Translations under genes and position numbers: made by a program | Source of the DNA: Streptomyces sp. NBC_01231 | GTDB lineage: Bacteria > Actinomycetota > Actinomycetes > Streptomycetales > Streptomycetaceae | DNA length: 64,000 bases | Assembly (NCBI GenBank): GCA_035999765.1 | Contig: CP108521.1 | Location: 1,240,001 to 1,304,000 of the forward strand | Reading direction: 5' to 3' | Shown: piece by piece, positions 41,670 to 49,364 of the stretch | Numbering within the stretch: position 1 is the stretch's first letter | Layout: every line of letters starts with the position of its first letter | Notes under the pieces: generated by a model | Seen by the model: the letters and a program-made list of their open reading frames with translations, nothing else | What the model was told of the DNA's origin: nothing | Databases searched by the model: none

Positions 41670-42733
41670 GAATGGATCTGCACCTTGCTGTGATCTCCGA
41701 GGACGAGACGGTGGGCACTGGGCACGCTGGGCGCCGGGGTCACCTCGACGTGACGGCCGATCAGTGAGGCCTCGATCCTGCCCACGCCCCGGATCGAGGA
41801 GTCCCGCAGCACGATCGAGAACTCCAGTTCGCTGTCGGTGATCCGGCAGTTCTCCGCGACGGAGGTGAAGGGACCGACGTAGGAGTCACTGACCACTGTG
41901 CCGGAGCCGATGATGACCGGCCCGACGACACGCGAGTTCGAGATGCGTGCCCCCTCCTCCAGCACCACGCGTCCGATGGTCTCGGAGTGCTCGTCGACCT
42001 CGCCGTCGATGCGTCGGTCCAGGGTCTCCAGGACCCGCCGGTTCACCTCCAGCATGTCGGCGACGTTACCGGTGTCCTTCCAGTAGCCGTTGATGACCGT
42101 GGAGCGGACGTCGGAGCGGTTGTCGATGAGGTGCTGGATGGCGTGGGTGATCTCCAACTCGCCCCGCCAGGACGGCTCGATCGCGCGCACCGCCTCGTGG
42201 ATCAGCGGCGTGAACAGGTACACGCCGACCAGCGCGAGGTCGCTGCGGGGGTGTTCCGGTTTCTCCTCCAGGCCGATGACCTGCCCGTCCGGGTCGAGTT
42301 CGGCGACGCCGAAGGACCGCGGGTCGGGTACCCGGGTGAGCAGGATCTGGGCGTCGGGCCGGTTGTCGCGGAACTCGTCGACGAGGTCGCTGATGCCGCC
42401 GACGATGAAGTTGTCGCCGAGGTACATCACGAAGTCGTCGTCGCCGAGGAAGTCCTGGGCGATCAGTACGGCGTGGGCGAGTCCCAGCGGCCGTTCCTGG
42501 GGGATGTAGGTGATCTCCAAGCCGAACTTCGAGCCGTCCCCGACGGCCTCCTGGATCTCCGCGGCGGTGTCCCCGACGATCATGCCCACCTCGGTGATGC
42601 CGGCCGCCGCGATGGACTCCAGGCCGTAGAAGAGGACGGCCTTGTTCGCCACTGGGACCAACTGCTTGGCGGAGGTGTGCGTGATCGGTCGCAACCGGGT
42701 ACCGGCGCCCCCGGACAGCACGAGTGCCTTCAT
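41666..42733 (-). CDS. rfbA: glucose-1-phosphate thymidylyltransferase, long form
   Basis: The 355-residue enzyme makes dTDP-glucose from glucose-1-phosphate and dTTP. It opens MKALVLSGGAGTRLRPITHTSAKQLVPV (nucleotide-binding loop) and continues VMYLGDNFI and FVGVYLF-like motifs. The C-terminal 100 residues form a left-handed beta-helix (GEVDEHSETIGRVVLEEGARISNSRVVGPVIIG), which marks the long, StrD-type class. It is the first gene of the four-gene operon. ATG 42733 has AAGGTGA upstream. Confidence 0.93.
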   Translation of the reverse strand: MKALVLSGGAGTRLRPITHTSAKQLVPVANKAVLFYGLESIAAAGITEVGMIVGDTAAEIQEAVGDGSKFGLEITYIPQERPLGLAHAVLIAQDFLGDDDFVMYLGDNFIVGGISDLVDEFRDNRPDAQILLTRVPDPRSFGVAELDPDGQVIGLEEKPEHPRSDLALVGVYLFTPLIHEAVRAIEPSWRGELEITHAIQHLIDNRSDVRSTVINGYWKDTGNVADMLEVNRRVLETLDRRIDGEVDEHSETIGRVVLEEGARISNSRVVGPVIIGSGTVVSDSYVGPFTSVAENCRITDSELEFSIVLRDSSIRGVGRIEASLIGRHVEVTPAPSVPSAHRLVLGDHSKVQIHS

Positions 42734-42829
42734 CTGCTTCACCTTAGTCCGTTGCCCGACGTGGGGGGAACGGACCATGGCTAACGGGCAGCTCGTCGGT
42801 TAAGAGGACGACGGGAGGAGCGGGAGGGT

Positions 42830-43009
42830 TCAGTCCTCGCCCCGGAAAATGTTCTCCTCGGAGCCGGTTCGCGCCGAGCGGGGCGCGCTCGTCTCCTCGA
42901 CCGCCGGGAGGCAGGTACGCAGGGCGCGGACGCCGCGCAGACGGCGGGCCCTCGACCAGCCCGTCTCGGGCCTGCGGACTACTGGTTGCTCACTGATCTG
43001 CGCGGTCAC
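42830..43009 (-). CDS. small basic hypothetical protein (59 aa)
   Basis: A 59-residue frame starts at GTG 43009 with GGAAGATGAAG upstream. It is Arg-rich in the middle (RARRLRGVRALRTC) and acidic at the end (GSEENIFRGED). Codon bias is coding-like. I do not recognise a family, and homology would be needed to confirm it. The flanks of this 470-base gap hold nothing else that I can see. Confidence 0.4.
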   Translation of the reverse strand: MTAQISEQPVVRRPETGWSRARRLRGVRALRTCLPAVEETSAPRSARTGSEENIFRGED

Positions 43010-43202
43010 GGCGCTTCATCTTCCTTCTGTGTCCCGTCCTGCCTCCGGCCCACCGCGGACCGGGGCGGCTTGTCCTTCCGTGCCGTGCGTCCGGGTCCCC
43101 GCCTACGCTCCGGGTAAACCCGCCGCCCCGGCCGGCGCCGCTTCGACCGGGGCGGCGAGTGTCGGACAGTCGAGCGAGTCCTCGATGTACCCGATCGGGT
43201 GC

Positions 43203-43622
43203 TCAGGTGTTGGGCCGGGCGGCGCTGATGTCGCCCAGGGCGGACTCCGGGTCGCGTTCCATGGCCAGGTCGGCGAGGGCCACCATCCCGACGGGGTGGC
43301 CGCTCTCGACGACCGGAACACGGCGGACGGCGTGCTCGCGCATGATCTCGATCGCGTGGTCCAGGTCGTCCTGGGGGCTCACGGTGACCAGGTCGTCGCT
43401 GCAGGCGCCGGCGACGGTGGTCTGCTCGGGGTCGCCGCCCTCGGCGAGCGCGCGCACCACCAGGTCACGGTCGGTGACCAGGCCGCGCAGGGTGTCGCCG
43501 TCCGAGACCAGGACGGCTCCGAGGGCCCGGTCGCGCATGATCCGGGCGACGGCGGTCACGGAGGTCTGCGGTTCCACGGTGACCGGGGCGCTGGTCATGA
43601 TGTCGCTGACGTGCTGGGTCAT
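43203..43622 (-). CDS. two-CBS-domain protein
   Basis: The 139-residue protein consists of two CBS motifs (about 8-60, VSDIMTSAPVTVEPQTSVTAVARIM; and about 72-125, CSDDLVTVSPQDDLDHAIEIMREHAVRRVPVV). Free-standing CBS pairs bind adenine nucleotides and adjust the activity of partner proteins. The partner here is unknown. It follows the multidomain SpoIIE gene on the same strand after 71 bases, and the two may share a transcript. Confidence 0.9.
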   Translation of the reverse strand: MTQHVSDIMTSAPVTVEPQTSVTAVARIMRDRALGAVLVSDGDTLRGLVTDRDLVVRALAEGGDPEQTTVAGACSDDLVTVSPQDDLDHAIEIMREHAVRRVPVVESGHPVGMVALADLAMERDPESALGDISAARPNT

Positions 43623-43693
43623 GACGTGCCTCTCTGCTCGGGACGGGCGATCCGGGTACCCGTCCGGGCCGGACCTCTTCACCCAGGACGTCT

Positions 43694-46150
43694 TCACCCG
43701 CTCAGTTCGATCTCGCTCCAGACCTGCTTGCCGCCGCTGACGGGCACGGCCCCCCAGGCGGCCGACATGGCCTCGACGAGGAGGATGCCGCGGCCACCGG
43801 TGGCGTCCCAGCTGACGCTGGTCGGCTTGACGGGAGTGCGCGGGGAGGAGTCGGCGACGGCGACGCGCAGCAGGTGGTTGATGCGGGTGAGGTCCAAGCG
43901 GACCCGGCCGTCGGTGTGCACCAGGGCGTTGGTGACGAGCTCGGAGACGACGAGGAGGGCCGTGTCCAGGGCGTCGTCCGGGACGCCCCAGCCACGCAGG
44001 GTGCGGCGGGTGAATCGGCGGGTGTGTCCGACGGCCTGGGGGACGCGCCACACCGTCCAGCTCTCGCGCTGCGGGAGGGAGGCCATGCCGTCGTAGCGCA
44101 CGAGGAGCAGGGCGACGTCGTCGCTGCGGCGCGCGTTGCCGAGGAGGGCGTCGGCGACGAGTCCGAGGTCGGCGGGGTCGGAGGCGGCCAGGTCGCGGGC
44201 GAGGCGGTCCATGCCCTCGTCGATGTCGGTCTCCACGGACTCGACCAGGCCGTCCGTGGTCAGCGCGAGGACCGTACCGGGCTGCAGCCTGAGGGGACTC
44301 ATCGGGAAGTCGGCCTGCGTCAGCACGCCGAGCGGCGGTCCCCCTTCGGCTTCGGCGATCTCCGTCGAGCCGTCCGGGTGACGCAGCACCGGCGGCAGGT
44401 GCCCGGCGCGCACACACCATGCGGAGCCCTCCTCCAGGTCGACGTCGACATAGGCGCAGGTGGCGAAGAGGTCGGTCTCCAGGTCCGCGAGGAGCCGGTT
44501 GGCGCGCGAGACCACCACGTCGGGCGGATGGCCCTCGACGGCGTAGGCGCGCAGCGCGGTACGCATCTGGCCCATGAGGGTGGCGGCGGCCGCGCTGTGG
44601 CCCTGGACGTCGCCGATGACAAGGGCGACATGGTTGTCGGGCAGCGGGATGACGTCGTACCAGTCGCCGCCGAGCTCCAGACCGGCCGTGCTCGGCAGAT
44701 AGCGGGTGACGGCGACCGCGCCGGGCAGCTCGGGCAGCCGGCGGGGCAGCAGCTGCCGCTGGAGCATGCCGACGAGTTCGTGCTCGGCGTCGAAGGCGTG
44801 GGCGCGCATCAGTGCCTGCCCGGCGAGGCCGGCGGAGGCGGTGAGCAGGGCGCGTTCGTCGGGGCCGAACTCGTGCGGGGCGTCCCAGCCGATCAGACAG
44901 GCACCGGCCATGCGGCCCACGGCGGGCAGCGGCAGTACGGCCAGGCCTCCGGGGCCGACCTCGGCGAGGGCGGGCTCAAGGACGGTGCCGGCGGGCCAGA
45001 TCTGGGCGCGGCCCTCGCGCAGGGCGGCGGCGAGGGTGGGCATCGTCCGCACCGGGGCGTCGGGCCACTCGCTGCGCCACTCCCGGCGCCACAGCTCCGG
45101 CCAGGCCTCCTGTTCGGGCGGGTCGAGGACGGTGACGACGAGCCGGTCGTCCTCCAGCTCGGCGAGCGCGATCCGGTCGGCCCGCAGCGGGCCCCGCAGC
45201 GCGGAGACGACCGCCTGGCCGACGTCGCGGACCGTACCGGCGATGGCGAGGGCCGCGGCCAGGCGCTGCACCCGGGCCACGTCGGTGACCTCGGAGCGCA
45301 GCTTGGAGGCGTCAGTGACGGTGCCCACCAGCCGTGCGAGCCGGCCCTCGCCGCCCGGCAGGAGACGTCCACGCAGCCGCAGCCACTTGGGCGGGCCGGA
45401 GGGCTGGAGCACCCGGAACTCCAGCTCACGGTCGCCGATGGACATGTGGTCGGCCTCGACCACGGACATCAGTGAGGGCAGGTCCTCCGGCACGGTCAGC
45501 CCGAGCAGCGTCTCGACCTTGCCGTCGAAGCCCTCGGCACCGAGTCCGAACAGCTCAAGGACCTCCTCCCCCACCTCCACCCGGCCGCTGTCCATGGCGA
45601 GACTGAAGGCGCCCGGGGGCAGCTCGGCGCCCTCGGCGGGGCGGGCGAGGGCGGGGTGGGAGACGGCGTCCGCGAACAGTTCGAGGCAGGTTCGTTCGTC
45701 GGGTGCGAAGCCGGCCGACGCCTCGCTCACGGCGAGCAGACAGGCCCCGCCGCCGTCGCCCCGCGCGGGCAGCGCCGCCAGGAAGAACTCCTGGGACCCT
45801 GCTCGCCGGGACTCCGGGCAGTCGGCGAGTTCGTCGGGGCCGAACCACACCGGCCGCCCGGCGCGCAGGGCCTCGGCCGCCGGGAACCTGCCGGAGCGCG
45901 GATAGCTGTCGCGCAGCCCGTACAACCTCCTCGACACGCCCACCGACTCCACCACGCGCAGCGCGTCGTCGCCCTCTCCCGGGGCGTACACGGCGGCGAA
46001 GGTCGCCCCGGCGAAGACCAGCGCCAGTTCGAGGACATGGCGCAGCCGTTCCGGTGAGTCGGGATCGGCCGTGAGCGTTTTCAGGGCGATTTCGGCATGC
46101 GGCGTCCGCCTTCTGCCTTCCGCAGCGCCCTCACTGACCACATTCGCCAT
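43694..46150 (-). CDS. GAF-PAS-GAF-SpoIIE phosphatase with C-terminal RsbW-type ATPase
   Basis: The 818-residue signalling protein from ATG 46150 has, in order, a GAF domain (about 25-165), a PAS-like domain (about 180-290), a second GAF (about 300-455), a PP2C SpoIIE domain (about 475-670; LELGGDWYDVIPLPD, GDVQGHSAAAATLMGQ, ALTTDGLVES, SDDVALLLVRY) and an anti-sigma-factor-like HATPase (about 690-818; VVSELVTNALVHT, GGRGILLV). Such proteins combine phosphatase and anti-sigma kinase in one chain and sense a stress signal. It is divergent from lanKC with 188 bases between, so both may share a control region. Confidence 0.9.
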   Translation of the reverse strand: MANVVSEGAAEGRRRTPHAEIALKTLTADPDSPERLRHVLELALVFAGATFAAVYAPGEGDDALRVVESVGVSRRLYGLRDSYPRSGRFPAAEALRAGRPVWFGPDELADCPESRRAGSQEFFLAALPARGDGGGACLLAVSEASAGFAPDERTCLELFADAVSHPALARPAEGAELPPGAFSLAMDSGRVEVGEEVLELFGLGAEGFDGKVETLLGLTVPEDLPSLMSVVEADHMSIGDRELEFRVLQPSGPPKWLRLRGRLLPGGEGRLARLVGTVTDASKLRSEVTDVARVQRLAAALAIAGTVRDVGQAVVSALRGPLRADRIALAELEDDRLVVTVLDPPEQEAWPELWRREWRSEWPDAPVRTMPTLAAALREGRAQIWPAGTVLEPALAEVGPGGLAVLPLPAVGRMAGACLIGWDAPHEFGPDERALLTASAGLAGQALMRAHAFDAEHELVGMLQRQLLPRRLPELPGAVAVTRYLPSTAGLELGGDWYDVIPLPDNHVALVIGDVQGHSAAAATLMGQMRTALRAYAVEGHPPDVVVSRANRLLADLETDLFATCAYVDVDLEEGSAWCVRAGHLPPVLRHPDGSTEIAEAEGGPPLGVLTQADFPMSPLRLQPGTVLALTTDGLVESVETDIDEGMDRLARDLAASDPADLGLVADALLGNARRSDDVALLLVRYDGMASLPQRESWTVWRVPQAVGHTRRFTRRTLRGWGVPDDALDTALLVVSELVTNALVHTDGRVRLDLTRINHLLRVAVADSSPRTPVKPTSVSWDATGGRGILLVEAMSAAWGAVPVSGGKQVWSEIELSG

Positions 46151-46338
46151 TACAGCGCGTATGCGGCACCCGCGCAGCCCCTGTGGGCGTTCCGTGGACT
46201 CCGCGGCGAACCGGTGCTCGAAACCGTCCGAACATGACTTGACGCATGCGTTCCGCACGGTGAGCTCGTGACAGGCGTGACTGTCCGTGGCCGTCTGCTC
46301 ACTGGAAAGCTCGGTGCCGTCGCCACGGAGGGGGACGC

Positions 46339-49092
46339 ATGGACAAGCGGTACGAGGTGTACGCGCTCGCCGACAGACACTTCTACGAGACGCCGGACCG
46401 GCTGTCCGTGGGAGGGCAGGAGGCGGCGCCCGGGTACGAGACGGCACGGCGCCCGGTGCCGGAGGGGTGGGACGCGGCACGGATCGGTGACTGGCTGACG
46501 CTGACGCCGCTCGACGCGGACGGCTCGCCGGTGCCCGGCCCGGCGCAGGGCTGGAAGATCCACGCCTCGGCCACCCGGGCGAACGCCGAGGAGATCGCCG
46601 CGATCGTGTGGGACTACTGCGTGCCCCGGCGCATCCCGTTCAAGTTCGTGCCGGGCCCGCATCTGCTGCATCTGCGGAACACCAAGTACGCGGGGCGCGA
46701 CACCAGCGGCAAGTTCGTCACCGTGTACCCGGCCGACGAGGAGCAGCTGCACCTCGTACTGCGTGAGCTGGGCGATCTGCTGAAGGGCTACGAGGGGCCG
46801 TACATCCTCACCGATCTGCGCTGGTACGACGGTCCGCTGTACGTCCGCCACGGCGCGTTCGCGCGCACCTTCGTCGTCGACGAGCGCGGTTCGCTGGTGC
46901 CGGCTGTGCGCAACGGCGAGGGACGCCTGGTGCCGGACCGGCGGGCGCCGTCGTTCCAGGTGCCGGAGTGGGTGACCCTGCCGGCGTTCCTGGAACCGCA
47001 TCTGGCGGCGCGGAACACCACGACGGTGGGCGAGCTGCCGTACCGGATCGAGAAGGCGCTGCACTTCTCCAACGGCGGCGGGGTCTACGCGGGCACCGAC
47101 ACCCGGGACGGACGCAAGGTCGTCCTGAAGGAGGGGCGGCCGCACGCGGGGCTGGCCTCCGACGGGGCCGACGCGATAGCCCGCCTGGAGCGGGAGAAGT
47201 ACGCCCTGGAACAGGTGTCGGGGACCGGTGTGGTGCCGGAGGTGCGGGACTGGTTCACCCTCGGCGACCACCGCTTCCTGGTCATGGACTTCCTGGAGGG
47301 CCGCCCGCTCAACTCGTTCTTCGCCGAGCGGCACCCGCTGCTGACCCCGGATCCCGATCCGGCGGCGGTGGCCTCCTATGCGGCGTGGGCGGTGCGGATC
47401 CACGGGGCGGTGGAACGGGCGGTGCGGACGGTCCACGAACGCGGGATCGTCTTCAACGACCTGCATGTCTTCAACATCATGGTGGCGCCCGACGAGGAGT
47501 CGGTGTCCCTGCTCGACTTCGAGGCGGCTGCCCCGGTCTCCGAACAGGGCCGCCAGGTGGTCGCGCACCCGGGCTTCTTCGCGCCGCCGGACCGCACGGG
47601 TGTCGATGTCGACCGGTACGCGCTGGCCTGCCTGCGGCTGGCCCTGTTCCTGCCCGTCACCACGCTGTTCGTGGTCGACCGCGGCAAGGCGGCCCACCTG
47701 GCACAGGTGATTGCCCGTCAGTTCCCGGGCGTACCGCGGGAGTTCCTCGACGAGGCGGTCGCGGAGATCACGCGGGACGTGGGTGTGCGCCCTTCGTCAC
47801 CGCCGGCCTCGCTCACGGTGTCCGCCGCCTCTCCGGTCAAGCCCCTTTCCTCCGTGGACGCCGCCTCCTTCGTGGACGCAGCCTCCTTCGTGGATCCCGG
47901 GGACTGGCCCCACAGTCGTGACTCGATGGTCAAGGCGCTCCTCGCCTCGGCCACCCCGGAACGCGACGACCGGCTCTTCCCCGGTGACATCGCCCAGTTC
48001 TCCGACGGCGGCGGCCTCGGCCTCGCGCACGGCGCGGCAGGTGTGCTGTACACCCTGGACGCGGTCGGCGCCGAGCGGTACGAGGAGGGCGAGCGCTGGC
48101 TCCTCGCCCGCACCGCGCCGCCGCCCGCGGGCACACCGCTCGGTCTGTACGACGGTCTCGCGGGCGTCGCCCACGTCCTGGACCGGCTCGGCCACCGGCA
48201 GCGGGCCCTCGACCTGGTCGACGGGATCCTGAAGGAACGGTGGCAGAACCTCTCCTCCGATCTGCACGGCGGACTCGCCGGCCTCGGCCTGGTCCTCGGT
48301 GAACTGGCCCGCACGACCGGTGAACCGGAACTGCGGGAGCGTGCCGTGGAGGCCGCCGACATCCTCGTGGGAAGACTCGCGGAGCCGCTGCCGGAAACCT
48401 CCCGGCGACGACGGGCGGGGCTGCTGCGGGGGGCGAGCGGGCCCGCGCTGTTCCTGCTGCGGCAGTACGAACTCACCGGCGAGCGACGGCTGTTGGCGGC
48501 GGCCGGGGTGGCGCTGAGCCGGGACCTGGAGTGCTGCGCGACCCGCGAGGGCGGCGCGCTGGAGGTCGACGAGGGCTGGCGGACCCTGCCCTACCTCGGC
48601 GACGGCAGCGTGGGCATCGGGATGGTGCTGGACGACTGGCTCGCCCAAGTCTCCGACACCGGCGGCGCGTTCACGGACCTCGCCGGACCCACCGGACCCA
48701 CCGGACTCGCCGATCTCGTCGACGAGTTCGAGCGGGCCCGCGCCGGCGTGCTGACGGCGGCCACCTCACGCTTCTACGCGCAGCCCGGCCTCTTCCAGGG
48801 CCGCGCCGGGATGATCCTGCACCTCGCGAGGACCGGCACACCCGGCGCCGACACCGAACGGCTCGGCGAACAGATCGCCGGGCTCGGTTGGTTCGCCATG
48901 TCCTACCAGGGCCAACTGGCCTTTCCCGGGCACCAGATGATGCGGCTGTCGATGGACCTGGGCACCGGAACGGCAGGGTGCCTGCTCGCGCTCGGCGCGG
49001 CCCTCGACGCCCGGGAATCCGCTCACCTGCCGTTCCTGCCGCCGCTCGGGCGGCCCCCACAGCACGGTTCCGCAGACCTGTCGGAGTCGTGA
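46339..49092 (+). CDS. amfT: class III lanthipeptide synthetase LanKC (RamC/AmfT type)
   Basis: The 917-residue protein starts at ATG 46339 with GGAGGGG upstream. An N-terminal lyase domain (about 1-210) is followed by a Ser/Thr-kinase-like domain (about 215-500; VVLKEG with Lys about 263, the catalytic loop GIVFNDLHVFN at about 370-380, and LLDFEAA). A C-terminal cyclase-like domain (about 560-900; GLAHGAAGVLY, GLYDGLAG, LFQGRAGMI) lacks the zinc ligands of other lanthipeptide cyclases, as expected for class III. In the family it phosphorylates Ser in the precursor, eliminates phosphate and forms labionin or lanthionine rings. The 38-aa precursor gene follows 41 bases later. Confidence 0.95.
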   Translation: MDKRYEVYALADRHFYETPDRLSVGGQEAAPGYETARRPVPEGWDAARIGDWLTLTPLDADGSPVPGPAQGWKIHASATRANAEEIAAIVWDYCVPRRIPFKFVPGPHLLHLRNTKYAGRDTSGKFVTVYPADEEQLHLVLRELGDLLKGYEGPYILTDLRWYDGPLYVRHGAFARTFVVDERGSLVPAVRNGEGRLVPDRRAPSFQVPEWVTLPAFLEPHLAARNTTTVGELPYRIEKALHFSNGGGVYAGTDTRDGRKVVLKEGRPHAGLASDGADAIARLEREKYALEQVSGTGVVPEVRDWFTLGDHRFLVMDFLEGRPLNSFFAERHPLLTPDPDPAAVASYAAWAVRIHGAVERAVRTVHERGIVFNDLHVFNIMVAPDEESVSLLDFEAAAPVSEQGRQVVAHPGFFAPPDRTGVDVDRYALACLRLALFLPVTTLFVVDRGKAAHLAQVIARQFPGVPREFLDEAVAEITRDVGVRPSSPPASLTVSAASPVKPLSSVDAASFVDAASFVDPGDWPHSRDSMVKALLASATPERDDRLFPGDIAQFSDGGGLGLAHGAAGVLYTLDAVGAERYEEGERWLLARTAPPPAGTPLGLYDGLAGVAHVLDRLGHRQRALDLVDGILKERWQNLSSDLHGGLAGLGLVLGELARTTGEPELRERAVEAADILVGRLAEPLPETSRRRRAGLLRGASGPALFLLRQYELTGERRLLAAAGVALSRDLECCATREGGALEVDEGWRTLPYLGDGSVGIGMVLDDWLAQVSDTGGAFTDLAGPTGPTGLADLVDEFERARAGVLTAATSRFYAQPGLFQGRAGMILHLARTGTPGADTERLGEQIAGLGWFAMSYQGQLAFPGHQMMRLSMDLGTGTAGCLLALGAALDARESAHLPFLPPLGRPPQHGSADLSES

Positions 49093-49133
49093 TTCAACCC
49101 CGTCCCCACGGACGACACACAAGGAGAAACAAC

Positions 49134-49250
49134 ATGGCCCTTCTCGACCTGCAGACGATGGAGTCCGACGAGCACACCGGCGGCGGCGGCAACAGCACGG
49201 TCAGCCTGCTGTCCTGCATCAGCGCGGCCAGCGTTCTGCTCTGTCTCTGA
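49134..49250 (+). CDS. amfS: SapB/AmfS-like class III lanthipeptide precursor (38 aa)
   Basis: A 38-residue frame starts at ATG 49134 with AAGGAG eight bases upstream. The leader begins MALLDLQTME, the LxLQ leader motif recognised by class III synthetases, and is followed by a Gly-rich hinge. The core carries two perfect S-x2-S-x3-C motifs: Ser21, Ser24, Cys28 and Ser30, Ser33, Cys37. In SapB each such motif becomes a ring. Only one residue (Ile29) separates the rings here, and the core is very hydrophobic, fitting a surface-active morphogen that helps aerial hyphae emerge. It lies between lanKC and the exporter genes. Confidence 0.93.
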   Translation: MALLDLQTMESDEHTGGGGNSTVSLLSCISAASVLLCL

Positions 49251-49270
49251 CGACACCGCATGTGAGGGCT

Positions 49271-49307
49271 CCGGGCGGTCCGCTCCCGCGAGGGAGGGGC
49301 CGCCCGG
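49271..49307 (+). terminator. hairpin between precursor and exporter genes (attenuator)
   Basis: CCGGGCGG (49271-49278) pairs with CCGCCCGG (49300-49307), with an inner CTCCC-GCGA-GGGAG hairpin. It directly follows the precursor gene and could let more precursor than exporter mRNA accumulate, or stabilise the precursor transcript. Confidence 0.6.
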
Positions 49308-49364
49308 CGTCCCCCTGTCTGGTGTTTTCCGCTATCGGATATCGGATGCGAGGCCGGCAGCCGC

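Noticed and set aside
46150..47697. 515-codon minus-strand frame opposite lanKC
   Set aside because: LanKC motifs on the plus strand are unmistakable. The minus strand product is His/Arg-rich and without features.
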